NCBI GenBank assembly: GCA_963829995.1
Contig: CAWHKW010000035.1
Location: 32,403 to 96,402, forward strand
DNA from: JACCZX01 sp963829995
Lineage (GTDB): Bacteria > Pseudomonadota > Gammaproteobacteria > Burkholderiales > Burkholderiaceae_F
Reading direction: 5' to 3'
Length of the DNA: 64,000 nucleotides
The notes beneath the pieces were generated by a model. The model ran no database searches. It was not told the origin of the DNA and was given only the letters and a program-made list of their open reading frames with translations. A program made the translations under genes and the position numbers. Positions 1 to 8,090 of this stretch are shown here, in pieces (within the stretch, counting starts at the first letter, position 1; the number at the start of each line of letters is the position of its first letter).

Positions 1-550
1 GCTTCAAAATCAAACGGTCGATGTTCTTGTGGAAGGCAGCCGCTTTTTTCCTCTGCACCGCCTGCCAAGCGTGCGTCGCTAGGCGTGCCGGCAGTGCGGC
101 ATCGCAGTCGACCAGTTCACCTTCGAACCTCATGGCGCCCTGCAGGCGGCGCACGCTATCGGCCAACAAACCGGCGTCAGTGCCAGGCGCAAGATGCCGC
201 CCCGCTAGATCGAGCAGCGCGAGCACGGAGCCACCCACACCACGCGCAGCCATCGAGCGCAGTTCGCGCTCCAGCTTCAAAGCATGAATTCTCAACCGTT
301 CGCCATCGTCTCCCGGCACTGCAGCTTCATCGAGCGCGCGGTCGATCACTGCCGACAGCGGCTCTGCAATCGAGCCGTCAGGCGAATCCTTCTGCAACAC
401 GATCGGAAAGTCATAGCGCAGCGCGGTCAGATCCCGATAGCCAGGAAGCAGAGCCGGGCGCATGCCGAGCTCCTCGACGGGATCAGGTTCCGCGCCGCTG
501 CGTTTGCCCGTCAGATAAAAGGCGGCGTGTTCTCGAAGTTCGGCGTGCAT
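1..550 (-). CDS. Unknown protein downstream of korB (partial, runs off window)
   Basis: An open frame begins at an ATG at 550, 11 nt after the korB stop, and continues to the window edge with no stop (183 codons seen, C-terminus missing). The visible part is soluble-looking, rich in Leu, Ala, Arg and acidic residues, with no membrane segment, signal peptide or metal motif; it has a single Cys (near residue 152). Codon use matches korB. I do not recognise the family. Its place at the end of a kor operon suggests an accessory or electron-transfer partner of the oxidoreductase, but that is inference. No clear Shine-Dalgarno sequence precedes the ATG, so translation may be coupled to korB. Confidence 0.6.
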   Translation of the reverse strand, partial: MHAELREHAAFYLTGKRSGAEPDPVEELGMRPALLPGYRDLTALRYDFPIVLQKDSPDGSIAEPLSAVIDRALDEAAVPGDDGERLRIHALKLERELRSMAARGVGGSVLALLDLAGRHLAPGTDAGLLADSVRRLQGAMRFEGELVDCDAALPARLATHAWQAVQRKKAAAFHKNIDRLILK

Positions 551-561
551 GCTTGGGAAAC

Positions 562-1524
562 TCAGTCGGGAAGAATGGTGAACTTGTCAAACTGCGCCTC
601 GAGGCCTGCCTTGATGTACTCGATCGGGCGCGGCTCGGCGCTATAGCGCAGCTCCTCGTAGCAGGGGATGTCCGGATTGCGATACAGAATCCCCACTGGA
701 ATCTGCTCGGTGTTCGATGCCAGCTTGCGCGCCCGATCCAGGTTCGACGGGTCGTGCTGCTCCTGATTCTTGTAGACCTTTGCCAGCGCGGGACTGAGCT
801 GCACACCGTCTTCGTGCGTCAGCATCAGAATGCGCGATGGATCGTGTAAAAACGGATCCCACATCTTCGGCAGCCATTCGGGGCAGCGCTGGATGATCCG
901 CACGAACGACATGCCGTGATGGTGATACGCCGCCTTGACGATGTCGTACAGCGTCTCGGGAATCCAGTCCACGGCCTGCGCAACGAACGAAACGTTCTGC
1001 ACGCCGAGCGTGACCGACAGCGGCTGCAGCGCCTCGAGGTACGAGCCGCGCGGCGTCGTGTTGCTCTTGGTTCCGCGCGGCGAGGTGGGAGACGCCTGCA
1101 TCTTGGTCAACCCGTAGATCTGGTTGTCGTGCAGAAACACCGTCATGTTCATGTTGTAACGAAGCGCATGGATCCAGTGCGCAGCGCCGATGCTGCAGCA
1201 GTCGCCATCGCCGGTATTGACGAACACCGTCAGATCCGGGCGCGCCATGCGGATGCCTTCGGCCACCGGCAGCGCACGACCGTGAATGCCATGGAATCCA
1301 TAGGTCCGCATGTAGTGCGGAAAGCGGCTCGAGCAGCCGATGCCGGACACGAACACGGTCTTCTCGGGCCGCAGCCCTTCATCGCGACACAGCCGTTGCA
1401 CCGCTGCGAGAATCGCGTTGTCACCGCAGCCGGTACACCAGCGCGGCACGCCGCTTTGATAGTCCTCGAGCTGGTGGCGCTCCTCGCAGAGCTGCATCAA
1501 ACATTCAGTGGCGATGGTTGTCAT
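562..1524 (-). CDS. korB: 2-oxoglutarate:ferredoxin oxidoreductase, beta subunit
   Basis: This 320-residue protein is the thiamine-diphosphate and Fe-S subunit that, with KorA, oxidatively decarboxylates 2-oxoglutarate (or a similar 2-oxoacid) to the acyl-CoA and reduces ferredoxin. Visible family marks are WCTGCGDN near residue 30 and GIGCSS near 62 (Fe-S cysteines), then the TDP motif starting GDGDCCSIG near 105 and ending about NMNMTVFLHDN. Length is normal. The start overlaps the korA stop by 4 nt (ATGA), indicating translational coupling. In anaerobic aromatic degraders such as Thauera and Magnetospirillum, KorAB supplies reduced ferredoxin. The exact 2-oxoacid cannot be fixed from sequence alone. 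Confidence 0.92.
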   Translation of the reverse strand: MTTIATECLMQLCEERHQLEDYQSGVPRWCTGCGDNAILAAVQRLCRDEGLRPEKTVFVSGIGCSSRFPHYMRTYGFHGIHGRALPVAEGIRMARPDLTVFVNTGDGDCCSIGAAHWIHALRYNMNMTVFLHDNQIYGLTKMQASPTSPRGTKSNTTPRGSYLEALQPLSVTLGVQNVSFVAQAVDWIPETLYDIVKAAYHHHGMSFVRIIQRCPEWLPKMWDPFLHDPSRILMLTHEDGVQLSPALAKVYKNQEQHDPSNLDRARKLASNTEQIPVGILYRNPDIPCYEELRYSAEPRPIEYIKAGLEAQFDKFTILPD

Positions 1525-3416
1525 GGCGACTCACTTGCTTTCGGCTTCTCGCTTAACTTCTCCGTCAGTACGCGCCGGATCGTGCTCGGCTTGATCGGTT
1601 GACCTTTCACTTCACTCCAGCAATCGACATCGACCAGGTAGCGCGCCCGTAGCAGCATCGCGAGCGCCGAATAGCGCCGGTTCGATTCATCAATCAGTTG
1701 ATCGTCCGGGCGATCGCACCAGTTGCCCTCGATCGTCATCACCCGTTTGAAACGCTGCATCACGTCCTTGATGCCACCCGGTAGCGGCTGCAGGAAACGC
1801 AAATGCATCGACGACACCTTGCGCCCTTCAGCGCGCAGCGCATCGACCGCTTCTTCGATCGCGCCCTTGGTGCTTCCCCACCCGATCACGAGCAAATCAC
1901 CTTCCGGATCGCCGAACACCGGCGGCGTTTTTAGCGTGCGCTGCAGGGCCGCGAGCTTCAGGCTGCGGAAATGAATGCTCTCTTCGTTGATCTCCGGGTC
2001 GTACGCGACATGGCTGTCGCGATCGTGCGCCAGACCGGTCAGCGTATGCATGCCGCCGCGCTGACCGGGAATGAAGCGCCGCGCAAGTCCGCTTGCGACA
2101 TTCCAGTCGTACGGCTTCATGCCCTCCGGCACCGCGCTTTGATCCACCGGCGGAGCAAGCCACGCCTCGTTGAAACGTGGTCGCGTGAACGGCTGCTGCG
2201 ACGTGGCCAGGCTCGCGTCGGACAGCACGACTACGACCATGTTGAAGCTCTCGGCGATCTTGCGCGCCGTGATGATCGAATAGAAGCAATCCTCGATCGT
2301 CGACGCCGCCATCACCACCTTGGGCGCGTCGCCATGACTGCCAAACATTGCGGCGAGCAGATCGCCCTGCTCAACCTTCGTCGGTTGGCCGGTGCTCGGT
2401 CCGCCGCGCTGCACGTTGACGACGACGAGTGGAATCTCGCCCATCACCGCGAGACCTATCGCTTCCTGCTTCAGCGAATAGCCGGGACCGGACGTGATCG
2501 TCACGGTGCACTTGCCCGCATACGAGGCGCCGATGGCGAACGCACACGCTGCGATTTCGTCTTCGGCCTGGTGGACGACTCCGCCAATTTTTTCGAACAC
2601 ATCGCTCAAGTAATGCGACGCCGAAGTCGCCGGCGTGATCGGGTACATCGCGCAGATCTCCATCCCGGACGCGAGCACGCCGAGAGCTATCGCTGTATTG
2701 CCGTTGACGACGATCTGCGCTTCGGTCGGACGCGTGGCAGGGATAGAGAACTTGAAATCGAAGGTCTGCTCGGCCCAGGCGTACCCGGCCTCCAGCAGCT
2801 TGACGTTCTGGTCGATAACGCTTCGTTCCTTCTTGCCGAACGTGAGCGCGATTTGGTCGCGCGCGAGCTGCAGGTCGAAGCTGTACAGATTGCACAACAC
2901 GCCCAGCACGAACATATTCTTGCCACGCTTGGTATCCGGATTGACCGCGCGGCACTCGCGCTCCAGCGGCACTTCGATGACGCGATATCCCGATGCCACC
3001 AGCTTGGCGTGTGTCTCGACGTACGCCGATGCAACCCTAGGATCGGCGTGATCGCGCCACATGCTTTCAAGCAGGATGATGCAGCCCGGCTTCAGTTCGC
3101 CTGCGCGCACCCGGCCAAGCAGCACTTGCTCGTTGAAGGCGACGATCAGGTCAGCTTCGTCGCCGCCGTTGTTGACGCGCGCCGAGCCGATGCGGATCCG
3201 GTTGCCGCTCGCGCCGGCCACGCTGCGCGCCGGCGGCCGGATTTCGGCCGGAATGATCTCGACCGTCCACGTGCCGTTGCCGGTGCGCGCCGCAATCGCG
3301 CCGAGCGACTGCCCGCAGCGCTGCGCGCCTTCGCCTGAATCACTGACCACTTCAATAATGTGCTCTTTCAGCGTGGTGATGGTCTTGCCGGGTTGGACCG
3401 TGGCGGAACTGATCAT
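1521..3416 (-). CDS. korA: 2-oxoglutarate:ferredoxin oxidoreductase, fused gamma-alpha subunit
   Basis: This 631-residue protein carries the gamma domain first (about residues 40-200, with GNRIRIG and an ADLIVAFNEQ stretch) and the alpha (pyrimidine-binding) domain after residue 230, marked by YPITPATS and ITSGPGYSLKQEAIG. The C-terminal part holds the transketolase-like domain (LLVIGWGSTKGAIEEA). The gamma-alpha fusion is typical of the two-gene KorAB form in Alpha- and Betaproteobacteria. It works with KorB on the cytoplasmic side. The frame is intact despite its length, in contrast to the broken neighbour upstream. The gene follows the nfn-like pair on the same strand, which could move the electrons from ferredoxin to NAD(P)H. 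Confidence 0.93.
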   Translation of the reverse strand: MISSATVQPGKTITTLKEHIIEVVSDSGEGAQRCGQSLGAIAARTGNGTWTVEIIPAEIRPPARSVAGASGNRIRIGSARVNNGGDEADLIVAFNEQVLLGRVRAGELKPGCIILLESMWRDHADPRVASAYVETHAKLVASGYRVIEVPLERECRAVNPDTKRGKNMFVLGVLCNLYSFDLQLARDQIALTFGKKERSVIDQNVKLLEAGYAWAEQTFDFKFSIPATRPTEAQIVVNGNTAIALGVLASGMEICAMYPITPATSASHYLSDVFEKIGGVVHQAEDEIAACAFAIGASYAGKCTVTITSGPGYSLKQEAIGLAVMGEIPLVVVNVQRGGPSTGQPTKVEQGDLLAAMFGSHGDAPKVVMAASTIEDCFYSIITARKIAESFNMVVVVLSDASLATSQQPFTRPRFNEAWLAPPVDQSAVPEGMKPYDWNVASGLARRFIPGQRGGMHTLTGLAHDRDSHVAYDPEINEESIHFRSLKLAALQRTLKTPPVFGDPEGDLLVIGWGSTKGAIEEAVDALRAEGRKVSSMHLRFLQPLPGGIKDVMQRFKRVMTIEGNWCDRPDDQLIDESNRRYSALAMLLRARYLVDVDCWSEVKGQPIKPSTIRRVLTEKLSEKPKASESP

Positions 3417-4930
3417 GCGTTGACCCCTGCGGTTTCTGCATTGATTGCTGTCCTAATGCGCGCGAAATTTCGCTCACGCACGTCGATGCCGAACAGCGTT
3501 TCACTCGAGGCCACCTGGTGCGCGTCGCGGATTCCGAGGTAGGCCTTGATGCTGCGCGCTGCCTTGCGCCCCGCCCCCATCGCTTCGATCACCGTCGCCG
3601 CGCCGGTCACGATGTCGCCGCCGGCGTACACACCTGCCATCGATGTGGCCAGGCTCTCGTCGGTCTCGATGTATCCGCGCTTGTCGAGCTTGAGCTTCGA
3701 GGTCTGTCCGATGATCGGGATTGGCGTTGGTGCCGATCGCATAGACGATCATGTCGGCCTCGAAGTCGTACTCGCTGCCCGCGACGGGAACGGGACGGCG
3801 ACGGCCGGACGCATCCGGCTCACCCAGCTCCATGCGTACGCAGCGCATGCCGCGCACGCCGCCTTTGCCATCGGCAAGGATTTCGACCGGCGCAGTCAGC
3901 CAATGGAACTCCACCCCCTCTTGCTCGGCGTGATGGACTTCCTCGGCACGTGCCGGGCATTCCGCTCTCGACCGGCGATAGATGCAGTAGACCTTTTCCG
4001 CGCCCAGCCGCAGGCACACGCGCATCGCATCCATCGCGGTGTTGCCAGCGCCGATCACCGCGACGCGCCTTCCGAGAGGAATCGGTGTATCGAAGCTGCG
4101 GAAACTCTTTCGCGCGCATCAGATTGCAGCGCGTCAGCAACTCGTTGGCCGACAAAACACCATTCAACGAGTCGCCGGGAATCCCGAGCATCGAGGGGTA
4201 GCCGGCGCCGGTGCCGATAAAGACCGCGTCATGGCCCATCTCGTCGATCATCTGCGCGATCGTGAACAGCCGTCCGACCAGCGTATTGCACACGAACTCG
4301 CACGCCGAGCTTGCGCAGGTTGTCGATCTCGGCGTCGACCACGTCGTTCGGCAGGCGAAAGTCCGGAATGCCGTACTTCAAGACGCCGCCGGCTTGATGA
4401 AAGGCTTCGTACACGGTGACCTCGCACCCGGCCTTCGCCATGTCGGCCGCGCACGCCATGCCGGCAGGTCCGGCACCGACGATGCCGACCGATAGCCCGT
4501 TGGGCTCGCAGTAAGGGACATTGCTCCAGCCCTCGGCAATCGCGCGATCACCCACAAAGCGCTCGAGCCGGCCGATCGCGACCGGCTCCAGCGTCTCACC
4601 GACGGTGCAGACGCCTTCGCATTGGCTTTCCTGTGGGCACACTCGCCCGCACACAGCCGCGAGCAGGTTGGTGTCGGTGATGACGTCGTAGGCGCCGCGA
4701 TAATCCTGGGTGCCGATCTTTTTAATGAAGCCCGGAATATCGATACCCACTGGGCACCCGCTGACGCACGGCTGGTCCGGGCACAGCAGGCAGCGCTCGG
4801 ACTCTCGCGAGGCTTCCTCGACGCTATAGCCGCAGTTGACTTCGGCGAAGTTTTTCGCGCGCACCTGCGGGTGTTGCTCGCGCATCGGCGTGCGTTCCTG
4901 CGGAATGGTTCGAATGGTCTTCTTGGCCAT
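3413..4930 (-). CDS. NfnB/GltD-like NADPH-dependent oxidoreductase (three apparent frameshifts)
   Basis: Reading across indels near 4300, 4090 and 3720 gives one protein of about 505 residues. The N-terminus has the GltD-type Fe-S cysteines (CLLCPDQPCVSGCP and CGRVCPQESQCEGVC), then a first FAD-binding GIVGAGPAGMACA, then a NAD(P)-binding VIGAGNTAMDAM and a final GGDIVTGAATVIEAM. That is the layout of NfnB, the large subunit of NADH-dependent ferredoxin:NADP oxidoreductase, and of glutamate synthase small subunits. I chose ATG 4930 because MAKKTIRTIPQ matches the family N-terminus and avoids overlap with nfnA. Its partner nfnA lies directly upstream and no gltB is nearby, which favours Nfn over GltD. 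All breaks fall inside conserved sequence, so they are probably sequence errors. Confidence 0.82.
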
Positions 4931-4944
4931 GCTCGCGATCTGCA

Positions 4945-5880
4945 CTATCCGCCGGGCACTTGTTCAAATGGATCGTAGAGCTCGAGGAGCTCCGCCGCTG
5001 GATCCACCGCGGCTGCGACGTTCTTCATGCGACAGTCTTTCGACCAGCGCTCGGTCGCCGCGCGCTCGTCCTTCACATAGCGCCGCAGCCGTGACATCAA
5101 GTCGTCGAAGTCGACTAGGTGTCCGTCAAAGTCGGGACCGTCGACACACGCGAATTTCACCTGGTCGCCGACCTTGATGCGGCAGCCGCCGCACATGCCG
5201 GTGCCGTCGACCATGATCGGGTTGACGCTCACCATGGTCTTGATCTTGAAAGGTCGCGTGACCTTGGCGCACGCCTGCATCATCAACGGCGGACCGATGG
5301 CGACCACCTCGGCAAGATCGGCGTGTTTGGCGATCGCGAGCTTGATGCCATCGGTGACAAAGCCCTTGATCCCCGCCGAACCGTCGTCGGTGCAGACGAT
5401 CAGTTCATCGCAGCACGCCCTGAACTTGTCTTCCCAGAAGATCAGATCGCGGTTTCTGAACCCGAGGATGCCGATCACGTAGGCGCCGCTTTCCTTAAAG
5501 GCGCGGGCCTGCGGGAAAATGGGCGCGACACCCAGCCCGCCGCCGACACAAGCGACCTTTTTCACTCCGCTCGCGTGGGTCGGAATGCCCATTGGCCCCA
5601 CCAGCGCGTGCAGCGTCGTCCCCACTTGGCACACCTGCTGCATCTCGCGCGTCGTCTTGCCGACCGCCTGGATCACCAGCGTGATCGTTCCCTTGCTCCG
5701 GTCGAAGTCGGCGAGCGTCAGCGGAATGCGTTCGCCATGCTCGTGCAACATCACGATCACGAACTGGCCCGGTCGCGCGGCTTTCGCCATCAGCGGGTGC
5801 CGGATTTCGAGCAGAAACGTGACGTCCGAGAAGTCCTCTCGGGAGACGATCTCGAAGCGCGACAGATCGTGCTTGTGCAT
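4945..5880 (-). CDS. NfnA-like ferredoxin-NADP reductase subunit (dihydroorotate dehydrogenase electron-transfer-like)
   Basis: A 311-residue flavoprotein of the PyrK/NfnA/sulfide dehydrogenase family. The FAD-binding barrel includes PGQFVIVML and PLTLADFD, the NAD-binding part starts VACVGGGLGVAPIFPQA near residue 110, and the C-terminal [2Fe-2S] site is GTGMCGGCRIKV followed by a Cys in KFACVDGPDFDG. With the downstream NfnB-like gene it should form the small subunit of an electron-bifurcating transhydrogenase linking reduced ferredoxin plus NADH to NADPH. An AAGGA ribosome site lies 7 nt before ATG 5880. The tail (after about residue 280) is slightly longer than in simple NfnA. Sulfide dehydrogenase (SudB-like) is an alternative name for the same pair. 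Confidence 0.88.
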   Translation of the reverse strand: MHKHDLSRFEIVSREDFSDVTFLLEIRHPLMAKAARPGQFVIVMLHEHGERIPLTLADFDRSKGTITLVIQAVGKTTREMQQVCQVGTTLHALVGPMGIPTHASGVKKVACVGGGLGVAPIFPQARAFKESGAYVIGILGFRNRDLIFWEDKFRACCDELIVCTDDGSAGIKGFVTDGIKLAIAKHADLAEVVAIGPPLMMQACAKVTRPFKIKTMVSVNPIMVDGTGMCGGCRIKVGDQVKFACVDGPDFDGHLVDFDDLMSRLRRYVKDERAATERWSKDCRMKNVAAAVDPAAELLELYDPFEQVPGG

Positions 5881-5940
5881 GCGTTATTCCTTGCACGCAC
5901 TTTAGAGGTCGGCGCCGAGGGCCAGTTTGACGAAGCGCAA

Positions 5941-5959
5941 ACAGGGTGAGAAACCCTGT
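5941..5959 (-). terminator. Candidate hairpin terminator after the radical SAM operon
   Basis: ACAGGGT and ACCCTGT form a perfect 7-bp stem with a 5-nt loop, between the stop of the last radical SAM gene (5974) and the start of the nfnA-like gene (5880). Read on the minus strand the hairpin is followed by TTTGCGCTT, a poor U-tract, so termination may be partial. It suggests that the radical SAM operon and the nfn-kor operon are separate transcription units. Confidence 0.4.
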
Positions 5960-5973
5960 CGGATTCCAGGAGG

Positions 5974-6948
5974 CTAGTGCACCGGTTCCGTCTTGATCAG
6001 CGGCCAGGTGGCATTGGCGTGACGCAGACGGTCAGTATTGGCGCGGCAACCGGCGACGAATTCGCGCACTTCCTTGGACCGCCAGGCCGTTAGATAAGCC
6101 TGCCATGCTTGTGCGAGCGAATCCTGTCGCAGGTCGGCTGGGCTAAAGGGAAGCGCATTCAGCAGTTTCACTTTCCCGTTCGGCACGATCAGCAGCATCG
6201 CCTGCGGACTCTCGATTCGCCGCTCCATCTCGGTGACGATGTCCCACGGATAGATCGAGAGCGCCATGCTTGCGTTGAGTGAGCTGGCGCGCTCCTGCAA
6301 TGCATCGACGGCACGCCGCCATTCGTCGTCGCTGCACGCAATGCGATCCCAGTCTGCGGCCGCGCGACCGATTCGCATTAACGGACCGGTGACGAACGCG
6401 CTGCAGCCCAGACTGACGGCGAGATCGTAGGCAGCGACGATTTCATGCAGGTTCAAACGGGTCGGAGCAAATACGAGCTGCGGTGCTTGACCGCGTTCAA
6501 CCAGACGCTTTATCGCGCCAATGGCGGCGACAAAGCTTGATCCGGGCCTGACCCGTTCGTGCGTGTCTGCTGCTGCGCCGTCGACCGAGATTTGCACACA
6601 CTGCAGCCGCAGTGCTGCCAAGCGGTCGGCGGCAGCATCATCGATCCGCTGCCCATCGGTTTCGAGCTTGATGGCAACACCGGCATCCGAGAACAACTGA
6701 AAGAGTTGCCAGCAATGAGCAACACCCAGCGGCTCGCCGCCGCCGAACGCGACATACGGCACGCCGTAATCAACGATGCGTTGCGCGATCTCGACAGCTT
6801 CATCCGCCGTCAGCTCATCGGCCCACGCGGCGTTGGGGCCGGACTCCTCGCAGCAGGTGATGCAGCGAGCCTGGCAGCGGTTGGTCAGCTGCCACGCAAC
6901 AAATAGGGGCGCACGGTATCCATGGACCGAGCGCCCGTCATCCGTCAC
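5974..6948 (-). CDS. Radical SAM protein, last gene of the peptide-modifying operon
   Basis: A 324-residue radical SAM enzyme. The cluster motif is C25-x3-C29-x2-C32 (NRCQARCITCC) and the SAM-binding GGGEP is near residues 69-73. The C-terminal third aligns by eye with the SPASM/twitch region of its two paralogues in this operon (PNGKVKLLNALPF, then DLRQDSLAQAW), but the cysteines that would hold auxiliary Fe-S clusters are missing. It starts with GTG at 6948, 12 nt after the stop of the 51-residue peptide gene, with only a weak ribosome site, so coupling to the peptide is likely. Role (inference): one of three enzymes modifying that peptide. Relatives include NirJ/AhbD-type heme enzymes and PqqE-type peptide enzymes; the neighbouring peptide and PqqD domain favour the latter. 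Confidence 0.85.
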   Translation of the reverse strand: MTDDGRSVHGYRAPLFVAWQLTNRCQARCITCCEESGPNAAWADELTADEAVEIAQRIVDYGVPYVAFGGGEPLGVAHCWQLFQLFSDAGVAIKLETDGQRIDDAAADRLAALRLQCVQISVDGAAADTHERVRPGSSFVAAIGAIKRLVERGQAPQLVFAPTRLNLHEIVAAYDLAVSLGCSAFVTGPLMRIGRAAADWDRIACSDDEWRRAVDALQERASSLNASMALSIYPWDIVTEMERRIESPQAMLLIVPNGKVKLLNALPFSPADLRQDSLAQAWQAYLTAWRSKEVREFVAGCRANTDRLRHANATWPLIKTEPVH

Positions 6949-6960
6949 TCAATGAAAATG

Positions 6961-7116
6961 CTACGTGAAGCGGATGTACGGCTGTGCCATCACCTGTTCG
7001 GAGACGTCTTCGAGCTTTGGCGTTTCCCACACCGGTTTCTGGTTGCGAGCCACCTTCTCATTGTTGGCCTGTTGAGCCTGCACGATGGCTTCGTTTGTTC
7101 CCTTCGAGTCGTCCAT
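6961..7116 (-). CDS. 51-residue PqqA-like precursor peptide (candidate RiPP precursor)
   Basis: This small frame lies between two radical SAM genes. ATG 7116 is 15 nt after the upstream stop and is preceded by GGAG with 5-nt spacing, one of the better ribosome sites in the operon; the stop is TAG at 6961-6963. Residues 1-26 look like a charged, Gln/Asn/Ala-rich helical leader (IVQAQQANNEKVAR). Residues 27-51 look like a core: W30-x2-P33, acidic residues E36, D37 and E40, then Y47, ending PYIRFT. PqqA likewise has a Trp/Pro segment followed by a Glu and a Tyr that become cross-linked (there E-x3-Y; here E40-x6-Y47). There is no Cys and no signal peptide. The context of a PqqD domain, three radical SAM enzymes and a prenyltransferase supports a modified peptide or a cofactor cut from it. 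The product is unknown. Confidence 0.72.
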   Translation of the reverse strand: MDDSKGTNEAIVQAQQANNEKVARNQKPVWETPKLEDVSEQVMAQPYIRFT

Positions 7117-7131
7117 AGTTTCTCCGCTGTG

Positions 7132-8085
7132 TTAGACGTTTGCTAACGCCAAAACTTGCCACTTGTTCGCACGCGAGTGTAACGATGCATCGGCAATCGC
7201 GTGGCGCACGTCCGCTAGCACTTCACTATCCCGCCAGGCGCCGCGGTAGGCTTCCCACGCTTGCGCGAGGGTCTGGCGTCGTAAATCGGCACACACATGA
7301 GGAAGGGCCGCCGCGACCTTGACCCGCCCATCAGGCAACACAAGCATCGTAGCCGGGGGCTCCTGAAAACTTCGGTGCAGTCCATCTTCGATACTGAAAG
7401 GAAGGTAGCAGAGCTCCATCGAGTCTTCAATCGCTTTTGCCTGCCGTTGCAATACGTCGAGCATGCGTCGGTATTGCTCGTCGCTGGGTTCGATCTTGTT
7501 CCACAGACGCGCTGCCGTGCCGATACGCATCAGTTTGCCCGTGTTGAAGCGGAACGCGCCGAACGTGCGAGCGCGGTCGATGACGGCTTCGATCTCATCG
7601 ATGTTCAGTCGCGTCGGCGCGAAGGTGATCTCCAGCGGCAGGCTCACCGCTCGCACGGCCTCGCACGCCGCGTGCGCTTTGGCGAGCGATCCTCCCGGGC
7701 GTTGGCGCCGATAGACTTCCTCGCTATCGGCGTCGAGGCTGATCTGCACGCTGCGCACCGGCAGCCGGGCCAGGCGTTCAGCGATTTTGGCGTCGAATTG
7801 CTGTCCGTTGGTTTCGATTTTCAACTGCACACCAGCGGCGCCGAGTGCTTCAGCGACATCGAGAAAGTGCGGCACGACCAGCGGCTCGCCGCCGCACAGC
7901 ATCACGTACGGCACATGATTGTCGATGATCTCGTGCGCCAGATGCATTGCCTCGCCGGCATCGAGTTCGCCGGGCAGCCACTTGCCGGGCGCCGAGTCGG
8001 TACAGCAATGCACGCAGGCCAGATCGCAATTGCGCGTCAATTGCCACGTCACGAGAAGTGGTGCTCGAAGTTGATCGATCTTCAT
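7132..8085 (-). CDS. Radical SAM protein, middle gene of the peptide-modifying operon
   Basis: A 317-residue protein with C20-x3-C24-x2-C27 (NCDLACVHCC) and CGGEPLVV near residues 64-70. It is clearly paralogous to the other two radical SAM proteins here (shared PGKWLPGELDAGEA-type segment, KIETNGQ, ITFAPTRLNIDEIE). The C-terminus retains the SPASM-like frame (PDGRVKVAAALPHVCADLRR) with one Cys only. I start at ATG 8085, 5 nt after the UbiA stop; a longer frame would invade ubiA. The precursor-peptide gene begins 15 nt after its stop. Its specific reaction cannot be read from sequence. Confidence 0.86.
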   Translation of the reverse strand: MKIDQLRAPLLVTWQLTRNCDLACVHCCTDSAPGKWLPGELDAGEAMHLAHEIIDNHVPYVMLCGGEPLVVPHFLDVAEALGAAGVQLKIETNGQQFDAKIAERLARLPVRSVQISLDADSEEVYRRQRPGGSLAKAHAACEAVRAVSLPLEITFAPTRLNIDEIEAVIDRARTFGAFRFNTGKLMRIGTAARLWNKIEPSDEQYRRMLDVLQRQAKAIEDSMELCYLPFSIEDGLHRSFQEPPATMLVLPDGRVKVAAALPHVCADLRRQTLAQAWEAYRGAWRDSEVLADVRHAIADASLHSRANKWQVLALANV

Positions 8086-8090
8086 CACCG

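Noticed and set aside
1971..3338. 455-codon plus-strand open frame
   Set aside because: Antisense shadow of korA; composition is Arg/Asp/His-rich and it has no start context.
3413..4930. Glutamate synthase small subunit (gltD)
   Set aside because: No gltB is present and the adjacent gene is NfnA-like, so an Nfn-type pair is more likely.
5974..8085. Heme d1 (NirJ) or alternative heme (AhbC/D) biosynthesis genes
   Set aside because: The radical SAM proteins have some NirJ-like look, but no nirS, nirD/L/G/H or nirE genes are nearby, and the PqqD domain and peptide fit a peptide system better.
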